From positions 1 through 13,666 of the forward strand of contig DBDO01000018.1 of NCBI GenBank assembly GCA_002293605.1: 13,666 bases of DNA, given 5' to 3'. Positions within the stretch are counted from its first letter, which is position 1. The number at the start of each line of letters is the position of its first letter. Positions 1-7,631 of this stretch are shown piece after piece. The notes below the pieces were generated by a model. It searched no databases, was not told the DNA's origin, and saw only the letters and a program-made list of their open reading frames with translations. The stretch comes from Desulfovibrionaceae bacterium UBA930. GTDB lineage: Bacteria > Desulfobacterota > Desulfovibrionia > Desulfovibrionales > Desulfovibrionaceae. The translations under genes and the position numbers were made by a program.

Positions 1-1
1 C

Positions 2-190
2 TCCGGCGATGCAGACTCCGGCGGTTCCGGCAAGGATGAAGAACCCGGAGATGGAGACGGCCCCGGCAAGGGCGAAGAGCCCGGCAACGGCAGTGACCCC
101 GGCGATGGTGAAGCACATGGCGATGGCGGTGAACTCGGTGACGGCGAAGAGCCCGGCGACAGTGGTGACCCCGGCGGCAAAGAGACGGTC
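2..190 (+). repeat. Gly/Asp/Glu/Pro low-complexity linker in the adhesin
   Basis: About 63 codons encode almost only Gly, Asp, Glu, Pro, Ser and Asn. The 15-base unit GGCGAAGAGCCCGGC occurs identically at 71-85 and 143-157, exactly 72 bases apart, each followed by a variant of a DPG motif. This looks like an internally duplicated, disordered acidic spacer between domains. The same repetitiveness makes frame shadows here likely. Confidence 0.75.
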
Positions 191-3100
191 TTTATTGAGG
201 CCCATGTGTACAAAACCGCCCTGCTCGGCGCTGTGGACGGCAAAAACCCCACGGTCGAACTGCCCCTGAGCGGCAGAGACGGCGCGCTGCTTGAAGGGGA
301 ACTCGGCATATCCCCGGCTGAGAGCGGCTATACCTTGGATTTCAGCTCCAAGCCCGGCTTTGTGATCATTTCTTTGAGCGACCCTGCCGCGCCCCTGCCT
401 GAAGCGGAAAATATCACCCTGCTTTCCGAAAATGGCGAGCGGGTGATCCTGCGCGTGCTTTCCGGTTCGAGCGAGGAATTGAACGATCTGCGCTGGAAGG
501 CCCTGGATCAGGAAGGCCCGGACGGGGAAGTCTTCTCCTATACCTATGGCGATACCTACGCGGGCACCACGGGCCACCATATTTCCGGCTCGGCCCCGCT
601 TGCGGACGTCAGCGAGGATCACGCGGCTGTCTATTCCCTTGATTACCTCACTGCGGCGCGGCGCGGCCATGAGGATGGCACGGACGAAGCCGTGCACTGG
701 CAGTTCACCCACAGTTCGGCTGAAGCCGATAATAAGGGTGAAGCCGCAGACATGAACGTGAATATCGATGTGGATTTTGGCGTGCAGGGCGGCACCCTCA
801 GCATCAGCAATGCCGATAGCGTGGATGAGCGGGGCATAGAAGTGCTTTCTCCCATAGCCACAAGCCAGTATAGCTACAATACGAAGTACTATGAGCCTAT
901 AGAAAACTTTCACCGCTTGATGAGTGAATACTATTCGCCTGATCCGGAAAGCGGGGAGTACAAGCCCGAATATAAGGCCTGGCTGGAGTTTCAGGAGAAA
1001 TTTTCGGCGGAGCGCAGTGCGATTGAGGAAAAGTACAGCAACCAGTACGGGAGCTCCTATTATTACTACGATTCGTACCGGCAGGAGATGGGTGCGCTTG
1101 AGGGCGAGTTCTATGACGCCTATAAGGGTTTTAAAGATGCTATATGGGCCAAAGCCGCCCCCGACTTTAGCGCCGATGTCTCGCTGACGGCAGCCCTATC
1201 CGCGCGCGGCGAAGAAACGAACGACTACCATAGCTATGACTATAACCACGGCGCAAGGCTGATTGAAGATCGTACGCCTACGGAAGTGAAGGTAGCGGTC
1301 GAGCGCGGCGATCTGAACGTGAGCGCGGGAGAAGGCGCGCCCACGGTGCTGGAAGGCCATGAGGGTGCCCGTGTGAGCGCCCTGTACGCGGCGGACGGCG
1401 GGCACCTGGAGGTAAGCGCGGCAAAGGGCACGGTAAGCATACGCGGTGAAGCCTCGGGCTATGCCGAGGGCGAGGCGGCCCCTACCCTGGTAAGCGGTGC
1501 CTTCAGTGATGGAGCCGCTGCCAGCATGGACAGCTTCAAGGAATATAAGGGCTGGAAAAGTTGGGGCTATAGGGACTATGCCGAATCTTACGGCTACGAC
1601 TCGTATTACAAGGGCACCAATCCTTCCGCCGCGCCCACAATAGAGGTGAGCGGCAAAGAAGTGGATATCACAGCCGCCATTACGGGCAACGGCGACAGCC
1701 AGGACTTCTCGCAAACGAGCTACGCCGGGGTCGCGGCCACCGGGGACGGGCAGGTTTTTGTGCGCGGCAAGGCAGGCGTGACAGTCAGCACGGTGAACGA
1801 GGCCGCTGGCGAAAGCCTGAGCGCAGAAGGCATCTATGGCGTGGCCTCCGGCTATGACCTTGGCGGCGCGGATTTTGCCCAACGTGTGCCCTTTGAGGAA
1901 TGGCTGCAAACGCGGATTGAGCAAGGCGACACGCCCTGGGCGACTGCAGAACTGTACGATGGGTATTGGCGGCGTTGGGGCTACGTGAACGGAAAGTATA
2001 CAAGCTATGACTACGAGCCCACGCCGGAAGAGTATCAGCGTGCCCTGGAACAATACCGGCAAGTCCTGATGCAGGATGCCTACAGGCAGGACGGCAATCT
2101 CTCTTCCGATGAATACCAGGGCTATCTGCGAGACTTGCAGTTCCACCGCGACCTGGGCAGCACAACAGGCGAACAGACCCTGGTGGAACTGAGTTCCGCC
2201 AAGGGCGATGTGGATGTACGCGTGGATCTTGGCAAGGCGGCTGTTGATGCCGAGGTTGCGGGCCTGCGCGCCGTGTTCGGCGATATACACATTAACGCGG
2301 CGGAAAACGCGCATGTTTCCGTCAGCTCCGGCGGGGAATTCCTGGGCGGGGAAAAGGGCCTTGCCGCCGTCACTGTGGTGGAAGGCCAGGTCAAGATCAC
2401 GGCTGGCGAAGACATCACCGTAAGCGTTGAGGCCGAAGGCGAAAATCTGTCCGTGGTGCGCGTGGACCACAGCATGTCCGCCAACTACAAGGGCGCGAGT
2501 TCCATGGGCGGCTATTCGGGTGACTACAGCTTGGAGGCCGATCTGCAGCTTACAGGGGAAAATATCAGCATTGTGGGCATTGCGGGCAGCCAGGGCGCGG
2601 CAGCGGATAACACCATAAGCGGATTGGCCATAAGCCCGGAACTGAGCTACAAGGGCGGGCTGCTCACTGTGGATGCGGAACAGGACTTCACTATCGCCGT
2701 TACAGCGCACGATAAGGGCGGTTCCGCTTCAGCCACAGGCCTGAGCAGCATCAGTGTGCCGAACTCGGGCGCCAGCTACAGCTATGGCTATAAAAATACC
2801 ACTATCATGGCGGTGGATGCGGAGCATGTGGATATAAGCGCCGCTGTCGTCTCTGACGGCCCGCTTTCCGAAAACAGCAGGGCTGTGGGCATCAGCGTGC
2901 AGAACAGCAACCTGGTGATTCGCGGCAATGAAGGTGGCGGCGAGGTGGAAGGTCTGGGAAGCGACAGTTCCTCCCATTACTACAACTACGCCAACTATTA
3001 TGTTGCAGGCGACTATAAGGGTGGCAGCGGCAACTGGACCCCCGTGAACGAGCTTTCAGTCAATGCCTCTGGCGCGCGCCACAATACGGGCGTGGAAGCC

Positions 3101-4576
3101 TTTGGCTACAAACTTGGCGAGAATGAATACAGTTACAAGAGCGCAGTAAGCCTTGCGGCTAAGGAGATGCATATTTCCGCCACTGGCGGGGCCGCTGCGG
3201 GTGAAGGTTCCTCGGCCTATGGCGTACATGCCCACAGCAAGTATGACCCCAACTACTCCTCCTATAAGGGCTCTGTCGCGCTCAGGGGCGAGGAAATCAC
3301 GATAAACGCAGAGGACGCGAACAGGGCCGTGGGCCTTTCCTCCTCGGGCTATGGCTATGTGACGGTGACAAGCGCGGCAACGATCACGGAATACAAAGAG
3401 TCCAGCGGCTACCCGGGTGCCTGGGACATGGGCAAGGCCCTCACCCTGGTGGTTACGGCCACGCAGGGCGCGCTCAGTGAAGAAGGCCTGCGCGGCATAG
3501 CCCTTGAGGCCGTTGACGGCGGCTACGTGCGCATTATCACCGACTATCAGGATGCGTACAGGCAGGCAGGCGCGGAATACGTCAACGACAGCATCCACCT
3601 GAACGGCGACATCCATGTGGACGGCGAGCATAGCTACAAGGCCTTTATTGCCGAACACGGCTATGAGAGCGAAGAAACGCCGCCCTATAGACCGGGCTGG
3701 GCTCATGTTGAGATGCGAACCGGCATGGGCGATGACAGTGTGAACATTAACGGCGATACCCACGTCCGAGCCGGGAATCTCTACATGGACACTGGCAGCG
3801 GCAATGACAGCCTGCGTTTTAACGGCGCAGTCTCTATCGAAGGCGGCAGTATCAGTCTCAACACCGGCGAAGGGGATGATACCATCTCCCTGAACGGCGA
3901 TGTCAGCCAAACGCAGAACGCTTTTTACGCGGACGCGGGTTCCGGGCACGATACCCTGATCCTGCAAGCCCCGGACGCCGCCACCCTGGAGGCCTGGTAC
4001 GGCGAATGGCTTGCCTCCGGCATGGGCTCCACCCTGCTGGGCAGCGTTGAAAGCATTGTGGTGCTGGGCGCGCAGGCCGAAGAAGTGCAGTGGCTTGTCG
4101 AACTGGCGGCGAACAGCGCTTCTTCCGTGGACATCCAGTTTGACAACCTCAACTTGGGCGTGCTGGACAGCCCCGAGAGCATCTTCTCCTTCGACTTTGA
4201 GGCCAGCGAAGCCACGAACGACATGCTCTACGTGCGCCACGACGGCAGCGGCAATCTGGAGGATCTCGGGCAGGAACTGGGCGAAGGCGGCAAGCTGAAC
4301 GGCCTGGACAGCCTGGTGATCGATATGACCCAGCAAGACGGCGAGGCGGAACTGCACATGTCGCTCGATACCCTGGCGGAAACCTTCAGCAGCAGCGGCA
4401 ACAGCGCGCCCGAACTCTACCTGAAGGTAGACGAGCGCACCAACCTTGATACCGAAGGCTGGAACAGCGAAGGCTCGATACAGGCCAATGGAGCGGACTA
4501 CACTGTGTACACCAACACCAATGAAAACGGCGATGAACTCCAGCTCTATGTGCAGCTGGTCACCAGCAACGGCTAG
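2..4576 (+). CDS. Giant RTX-like surface/secreted adhesin, 5' end outside the window
   Basis: The frame is open to the left edge, so the gene starts upstream and the in-frame ATG at 206 is internal; 1524 residues are visible before TAG at 4574-4576. In order one sees: an acidic Gly/Asp/Glu/Pro linker (2-190); a long beta-rich region with a recurring theme of the form E-x-(I/V)-x-I-(S/N)-A followed by S-x-A-x-G-(I/V/L), for example near 1650, 2570, 2690, 2820, 3165 and 3295; two helical, Tyr- and charge-rich insertions (about 870-1150 and 1880-2165); three and a half RTX-like repeats (3719-3967); and a C-terminal domain ending in Y-T-V-Y-T and a hydrophobic alternating strand, LQLYVQLV. That ending resembles the uncleaved C-terminal signal of type I-secreted RTX adhesins. 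No outer-membrane barrel or cell-wall anchor is seen. Cys is essentially absent, as is common in exported proteins. Calcium-stabilised, secreted through an ABC-type type I system and used for attachment is my inference. The N-terminus, and so any LapA-like retention module, is not visible. Confidence 0.8.
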   Translation, partial: SGDADSGGSGKDEEPGDGDGPGKGEEPGNGSDPGDGEAHGDGGELGDGEEPGDSGDPGGKETVFIEAHVYKTALLGAVDGKNPTVELPLSGRDGALLEGELGISPAESGYTLDFSSKPGFVIISLSDPAAPLPEAENITLLSENGERVILRVLSGSSEELNDLRWKALDQEGPDGEVFSYTYGDTYAGTTGHHISGSAPLADVSEDHAAVYSLDYLTAARRGHEDGTDEAVHWQFTHSSAEADNKGEAADMNVNIDVDFGVQGGTLSISNADSVDERGIEVLSPIATSQYSYNTKYYEPIENFHRLMSEYYSPDPESGEYKPEYKAWLEFQEKFSAERSAIEEKYSNQYGSSYYYYDSYRQEMGALEGEFYDAYKGFKDAIWAKAAPDFSADVSLTAALSARGEETNDYHSYDYNHGARLIEDRTPTEVKVAVERGDLNVSAGEGAPTVLEGHEGARVSALYAADGGHLEVSAAKGTVSIRGEASGYAEGEAAPTLVSGAFSDGAAASMDSFKEYKGWKSWGYRDYAESYGYDSYYKGTNPSAAPTIEVSGKEVDITAAITGNGDSQDFSQTSYAGVAATGDGQVFVRGKAGVTVSTVNEAAGESLSAEGIYGVASGYDLGGADFAQRVPFEEWLQTRIEQGDTPWATAELYDGYWRRWGYVNGKYTSYDYEPTPEEYQRALEQYRQVLMQDAYRQDGNLSSDEYQGYLRDLQFHRDLGSTTGEQTLVELSSAKGDVDVRVDLGKAAVDAEVAGLRAVFGDIHINAAENAHVSVSSGGEFLGGEKGLAAVTVVEGQVKITAGEDITVSVEAEGENLSVVRVDHSMSANYKGASSMGGYSGDYSLEADLQLTGENISIVGIAGSQGAAADNTISGLAISPELSYKGGLLTVDAEQDFTIAVTAHDKGGSASATGLSSISVPNSGASYSYGYKNTTIMAVDAEHVDISAAVVSDGPLSENSRAVGISVQNSNLVIRGNEGGGEVEGLGSDSSSHYYNYANYYVAGDYKGGSGNWTPVNELSVNASGARHNTGVEAFGYKLGENEYSYKSAVSLAAKEMHISATGGAAAGEGSSAYGVHAHSKYDPNYSSYKGSVALRGEEITINAEDANRAVGLSSSGYGYVTVTSAATITEYKESSGYPGAWDMGKALTLVVTATQGALSEEGLRGIALEAVDGGYVRIITDYQDAYRQAGAEYVNDSIHLNGDIHVDGEHSYKAFIAEHGYESEETPPYRPGWAHVEMRTGMGDDSVNINGDTHVRAGNLYMDTGSGNDSLRFNGAVSIEGGSISLNTGEGDDTISLNGDVSQTQNAFYADAGSGHDTLILQAPDAATLEAWYGEWLASGMGSTLLGSVESIVVLGAQAEEVQWLVELAANSASSVDIQFDNLNLGVLDSPESIFSFDFEASEATNDMLYVRHDGSGNLEDLGQELGEGGKLNGLDSLVIDMTQQDGEAELHMSLDTLAETFSSSGNSAPELYLKVDERTNLDTEGWNSEGSIQANGADYTVYTNTNENGDELQLYVQLVTSNG
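3719..3967 (+). repeat. Three and a half RTX-like 24-residue repeats in the adhesin
   Basis: The units TGMGDDSVNING, TGSGNDSLRFNG, TGEGDDTISLNG and AGSGHDTLILQ begin at 3719, 3791, 3863 and 3935, an exact 72-base period. The G-x-G-x-D core followed by alternating hydrophobic residues is the hallmark of hemolysin-type calcium-binding repeats. However, the period is 24 residues rather than the usual 9, so each G-x-G-x-D turn is separated by an extra strand pair. Calcium binding is inferred from family knowledge. Confidence 0.7.
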
Positions 4577-4599
4577 GCCAGACTGTAGGCCATAAACCC

Positions 4600-4632
4600 A
4601 GCGCCCCGCTTCGGCGGGGCGCTGCTTTTTTT
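4600..4632 (+). terminator. Rho-independent terminator of the adhesin gene
   Basis: A perfect 10-bp stem (AGCGCCCCGC at 4600-4609 with GCGGGGCGCT at 4614-4623) closes a stable TTCG tetraloop and is followed by a run of seven T (4626-4632). It lies 24 bases after the adhesin stop codon and separates that gene from the downstream operon. Confidence 0.93.
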
Positions 4633-4676
4633 CCGGCAGGCCTTGCTCCGGCGAAAAAGCCACGTTATAAGGTAAA

Positions 4677-4827
4677 GGAAGCACTGATTAATGTGCTTTG
4701 AGGAAACGCGTAGTTATTTCGTTTGGCAAGGCGCGAGGTTTTTTCCCGATGGGGGCTGGACTCTTTGGTCCTGCCCCCGGAGGGAAAAACCGAGCAACGC
4801 AGCAAAACGGAATAAATCAGCGTTTCC
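4677..4827. mobile_element. MITE-like structured repeat element, non-coding
   Basis: The ends form imperfect terminal inverted repeats: GGAAGCACTGATTAAT (4677-4692) against the reverse complement of 4812-4827, 13 of 16 matching. They are flanked on both sides by TAAA (4673-4676 and 4828-4831), a possible target duplication. Inside, 4701-4724 pairs with 4805-4828 (20 of 24), and a central hairpin is built on GGGGGC/GCCCCC with GGAC/GTCC, so most of the element folds into one long hairpin. A small extra hairpin (AAGCAC/GTGCTT, 4679-4698) sits at the left end. Small ORFs crossing it look like nothing. No transposase is present, so any mobility would be in trans. Together with the terminator it fills the 296 bases between the adhesin and the operon. 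Confidence 0.6.
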
Positions 4828-4872
4828 TAAAGAAGTGAAATTCGAAGAAGAACCCTTTATGGAGCCTTGTCC

Positions 4873-5169
4873 ATGTCTGAAGCGGCAGCCCTGCGTGCCT
4901 TTATCGTCTCTCTGGTGCAAGAAGCCGTGAATGCCTCTTCGGAGTCCGCCCTGCCTGCGGATGAAAATACGCCCCTGCTCGGCGCAGAGGGCGTGCTGGA
5001 TTCTCTCGCCCTGGTGCGGCTGTTGGTGGAAGTGGAAGACTACTGCACAGAGCGCGGACTGCCTTTTGCCTGGCCCTCTGCCTCGGCCCTGTCGCCGGGT
5101 AAAAGCCCTTTTCGTACTGCCCGCGCCCTTGCCGAATACGTGGAAGGGCTTGGCCTCCCTTCTCCATAA
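4873..5169 (+). CDS. Acyl carrier protein-like protein 1
   Basis: A 98-residue acidic, helical protein of ACP size. The core G-V-L-D-S-L (residues 40-45) carries Ser44 in the D-S-L context where phosphopantetheine transferases attach the 4'-phosphopantetheine arm. It is followed by the typical helix II (ALVRLLVEVED) and a C-terminal S-P-F-R-T-A helix. The ATG at 4873 is preferred because GGAG at 4861-4864 lies 8 bases upstream; an in-frame TTG at 4867 is too close to it. This is the first gene of an apparent operon with a second ACP, an SDR, an acyl ligase and a flippase, so the likely role is carrying the acyl group activated by that ligase. It is not the housekeeping fatty-acid ACP by sequence: the usual A-D-S-L-D-T context is absent. 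No clear promoter consensus is visible between the upstream repeat element and the start. Confidence 0.82.
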   Translation: MSEAAALRAFIVSLVQEAVNASSESALPADENTPLLGAEGVLDSLALVRLLVEVEDYCTERGLPFAWPSASALSPGKSPFRTARALAEYVEGLGLPSP

Positions 5170-5176
5170 CGTTTGT

Positions 5177-5182
5177 GGGGGG
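5177..5182 (+). promoter_or_regulatory. G6-tract ribosome-binding site of ACP 2
   Basis: A run of six G (followed by TGAACAGT) stands 8 bases before ATG 5191. It serves as an unusual Shine-Dalgarno that fixes the start over the upstream in-frame TTG (5173) and GTG (5182). A nearly identical leader (G6, TTGAACA, ATG) precedes the SDR gene. Confidence 0.5.
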
Positions 5183-5190
5183 TGAACAGT

Positions 5191-5502
5191 ATGGAACATC
5201 CGGATTCAAAAGCCCTGGCCGCCCTTTTGCTGGAGGCCCTGCGCGAGGTGCTGTCAAAGGACCTGGGCCGCGATGAACGAAGGGTTGACGAAAACAGCCC
5301 CCTCATGGGGGCGGAAGCGGTAATCGACTCCTACGCCCGCATTCTTTTTCTGGTCAAGGCCGAAGACTGCTGCCGCGAACACGGCATTCCCTTTTCCATG
5401 CAGATAGATGTCGATGCCGATTCCGGGGAACACCCTTTTCGCACTGTCGGGGCCCTGGCCGACTATCTTGCGGAGCGGGCCTTCCGGGGGGTTGAACAAT
5501 GA
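5191..5502 (+). CDS. Acyl carrier protein-like protein 2 (D-S-Y site)
   Basis: A 103-residue ACP-like protein, clearly paralogous to the preceding one: over the core from E-N-(T/S)-P-L to G-(L/I)-P-F the two share 20 of 37 residues. The presumed phosphopantetheine Ser is Ser47 in V-I-D-S-Y, where the usual Leu after Ser is Tyr. It keeps the C-terminal H-P-F-R-T-V helix motif. It begins 21 bases after ACP 1 stops, and its stop TGA (5500-5502) overlaps the SDR start in ATGA, so it is translationally coupled to the reductase. Two non-identical carriers in a row suggest either successive steps (load, then reduce or transfer) or two different acyl groups. That is inference. Confidence 0.8.
   Translation: MEHPDSKALAALLLEALREVLSKDLGRDERRVDENSPLMGAEAVIDSYARILFLVKAEDCCREHGIPFSMQIDVDADSGEHPFRTVGALADYLAERAFRGVEQ
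5486..5491 (+). promoter_or_regulatory. G6-tract ribosome-binding site of the SDR gene
   Basis: Six G lie 7 bases before ATG 5499, inside the end of ACP 2. They match in form the leader of ACP 2 itself, which supports a shared translational arrangement for the two genes. Confidence 0.45.
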
Positions 5503-6185
5503 AAAAGCGCATTGTGGTCACAGGCGTTTCAGGCGGGCTTGGCGGCTATATCGCCGGGCAGGCTCTTGCCTGCGGCTATGAGGTGCTGGGCCTGGCCCGA
5601 AAAAAGCCTGAAAAAGATCTCGGCTTTCCCGTGCTGCTCGCGGACATTCGCGATCCGGAGGCTGTGGCCCTCGCCTTTGGCGAACTGCGCGGTACCCCCC
5701 TGTGGGGACTGGTCAACGCCGCGGGCATGGCCTCCATGAATCTGCTGGTAACAACGCCGCCCGCCATCATGCAGGATGTCATAAGCGCCAACCTGCTCGG
5801 CACCATGTACTGCTGCGCCGAGGCCTCGCGCCTGCTCATACGCGGCCGGGGCGGCAGAATCATCAATTTTTCCAGCATCGCGGTGGCGCTCTCCCTTGCC
5901 GGGGAAAGCGCCTACGCCGCGTCCAAGGCCGGGGTGGAAGCCTTGAGCCGCTGCACTGCGCGCGAACTTGCCCCTTTTGGCATCACGGTAAACTGCCTCG
6001 CGCCCGGTCCCATAGATACAAAGATATTGCGAGGGCTTACGCCCGAGCAGATAGAGACTGTGGTGCAGGGGCAGATCATAAAGCGCATGGCCACGCCCCA
6101 GGATGTCTGGAACGCGGCGGCCTGGCTGCTCTCGGAAGAATCCTCCATGATTACGGGTGAAACATTGCATATAGGCGGGCTTTGA
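5499..6185 (+). CDS. FabG-like short-chain dehydrogenase/reductase
   Basis: 228 residues, the normal size for a classical SDR. Visible motifs: cofactor loop TGVSGGLG (8-15), acidic D49 in A-D-I, NAAG (73-76), Asn98, Ser126 in F-S-S-I, YAASK with Tyr139 and Lys143, and P-G-P-I-D-T (169-174). The Asn-Ser-Tyr-Lys catalytic tetrad is therefore complete. The 13-residue Ser-to-Tyr spacing and the C-terminal G-E-T-L-H-I-G-G-L match 3-oxoacyl-ACP reductases (FabG type), which reduce a beta-keto group on an ACP-bound acyl chain with NADPH. Encoded directly after two carrier proteins and coupled to both neighbours (ATGA overlap upstream, TGATG overlap downstream), it most likely acts on an acyl group bound to one of them. 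A sugar-nucleotide substrate cannot be excluded, because SDR specificity is not readable here. Confidence 0.88.
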   Translation: MKKRIVVTGVSGGLGGYIAGQALACGYEVLGLARKKPEKDLGFPVLLADIRDPEAVALAFGELRGTPLWGLVNAAGMASMNLLVTTPPAIMQDVISANLLGTMYCCAEASRLLIRGRGGRIINFSSIAVALSLAGESAYAASKAGVEALSRCTARELAPFGITVNCLAPGPIDTKILRGLTPEQIETVVQGQIIKRMATPQDVWNAAAWLLSEESSMITGETLHIGGL

Positions 6186-7504
6186 TGTCGCTCTTCTCCC
6201 TTTTGCGCGAGCGCATCATCGATCCGGATTGGCCCTTTTTGCTGGACGGCCCGAAAAGCCTCACGGCCCGTGAACTTTTTTCCCCTCCCCCTGCCGTCTT
6301 TTCCGGTCTGCGGCCAGGGGATGTTGTGGCCCTGGTGGGCGGCTTTGACGCCTTTAGCGTAAGTGCCTTCCTCCATCTGCTGGACAGGGGCATGATTGTG
6401 GCCCCGCTCTCCGAGGCGGCAGGCCCGCTGGAGGCGTTTTTTCAAGCGGGCCTGGTGGATGCGGTGCTACGCCAGGGGGAGCTGCGGCGCATTCGCAAAA
6501 GCCGGGCCTCTCACCCGATGCTTGAGGCCCTGCGGGAAAAAGGGGAGGGGGGCCTCATCTTTTTTTCATCCGGCACCACAGGTGAGCCCAAGGCCGCTTT
6601 GCACGCCGCTTCCTCCTTTCTGCTGCGCTACCGCACGCCGCGCCCGGCCCTGCGTACCCTCGCTTTTTTGCTGTTCGACCATATAGGCGGCATCAACACC
6701 CTCTTGCACACCCTTTTTAATAACGGGCAAATCGTGGTGCCCGGCCAGCGCAGGCCCGAAGGCGTGCTGCAAGCCCTTTGCGAGCATGCTGTGGAGCTTT
6801 TGCCCGCAAGCCCCACCTTTCTTCGCATGCTCTTGCTTGGCGGTCATGTTGCAGCAAAGGCCCTGCCCTCCTTACGCCTTGTGAGCTACGGCACGGAGCG
6901 CATGGATCAGCCCACCCTGGACGGACTTTGCGCGGCCTTGCCGCATGTAGATTTTCGCCAGACCTACGGCCTGTCTGAACTCGGTATTTTGCGCGTGGTC
7001 AGCCGCGCGAGAAACAGCCTTTTCATGCGCGTGGGCGGGGAGGGCGTAGAGACGCGCGTGGAGGAGGGCGTGCTGCATATTCTTGCCAAACACAGAATGC
7101 GCGGCTACCTCAACGCGCCCCAGCCCTTTGACGCGACAGGCTGGCACCGCACCGGGGATATTGTGGAGTGCGAGGGCGAGTGGCTGCGCATTGTCGGGCG
7201 GGAAGGCGGACTCATCAATGTGGGCGGGGTCAAGGTCATGCCCGCTGATGTGGAAGCTGCGGCCCTTGCCTTTCCCGGCGTGTTGCTGGCCAGGGCACAA
7301 GGCGTGAGCAATCCGATTACCGGACAGCATGTGGAGCTGCTCTGCCAGAGGGACGACAGGGCGGAGCGCGGCGAAGCGGCGGACGACAAAGGCTTTGCCG
7401 CCGCGCTCAAAAAACACCTTGCCGCCCGCCTGCCCGCCCACGCCCTGCCTCAGCGTATCCGCTTCGGAGAGGTGGCGGTGAGTCATCGCTTCAAGCTGCG
7501 GTAG
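6185..7504 (+). CDS. AMP-forming acyl ligase (ANL superfamily), short form
   Basis: 439 residues from ATG 6185, which shares its A with the SDR stop (TGATG); AGGCGGG at 6173-6179 is the probable ribosome-binding site. Adenylation motifs appear in order: P-loop F-S-S-G-T-T-G-E-P-K (127-136), D-H-I-G-G (165-169), Q-T-Y-G-L-S-E-L-G (259-267), G-W-H-R-T-G-D (319-325), the hinge R-E-G-G-L-I-N-V-G-G (339-348) and the terminal Lys437 in H-R-F-K-L-R. The family activates a carboxylic acid as acyl-AMP and passes it to CoA or to a carrier-protein thiol. With two ACPs in the operon, acyl-ACP ligase activity is the natural guess. The protein is about 60-100 residues shorter than usual ANL enzymes, with a trimmed N-terminal part, and it ends two residues after the catalytic Lys. 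The substrate is unknown. Confidence 0.86.
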   Translation: MSLFSLLRERIIDPDWPFLLDGPKSLTARELFSPPPAVFSGLRPGDVVALVGGFDAFSVSAFLHLLDRGMIVAPLSEAAGPLEAFFQAGLVDAVLRQGELRRIRKSRASHPMLEALREKGEGGLIFFSSGTTGEPKAALHAASSFLLRYRTPRPALRTLAFLLFDHIGGINTLLHTLFNNGQIVVPGQRRPEGVLQALCEHAVELLPASPTFLRMLLLGGHVAAKALPSLRLVSYGTERMDQPTLDGLCAALPHVDFRQTYGLSELGILRVVSRARNSLFMRVGGEGVETRVEEGVLHILAKHRMRGYLNAPQPFDATGWHRTGDIVECEGEWLRIVGREGGLINVGGVKVMPADVEAAALAFPGVLLARAQGVSNPITGQHVELLCQRDDRAERGEAADDKGFAAALKKHLAARLPAHALPQRIRFGEVAVSHRFKLR

Positions 7505-7631
7505 GCCCTGCTTCGCCGTTGGCGCAGAGGTGTTTTCCATGGCAAGGCCGCCAAATGGAATAAGGCCGCGTTCCCTTTTTGCCTTTCCGCACCTTGCCTG
7601 CTATACCCGAGAAAAAGCGGAGCCGGACTTC

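Noticed and set aside
206..208. ATG at 206 as the start of the adhesin
   Set aside because: The same frame stays open and protein-like (Gly/Asp linker) to the left edge, so the real start is outside the window.
1196..2710. 504-residue open frame on the minus strand within the adhesin
   Set aside because: It is antisense to a well-supported coding frame, has an implausible His/Ala/Arg-rich composition and no recognisable motif. It arises from GC-rich codon bias.
3056..4684. 542-residue open frame on the minus strand within the adhesin
   Set aside because: Antisense shadow: it runs over the terminator at 4600-4632 and has no domain signature, while the plus strand has RTX-like repeats here.
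4691..4930. Small plus-strand ORF between the adhesin and ACP 1
   Set aside because: It consists mostly of the hairpin element and then overlaps ACP 1 in another frame. No ribosome-binding site or family resemblance was seen.
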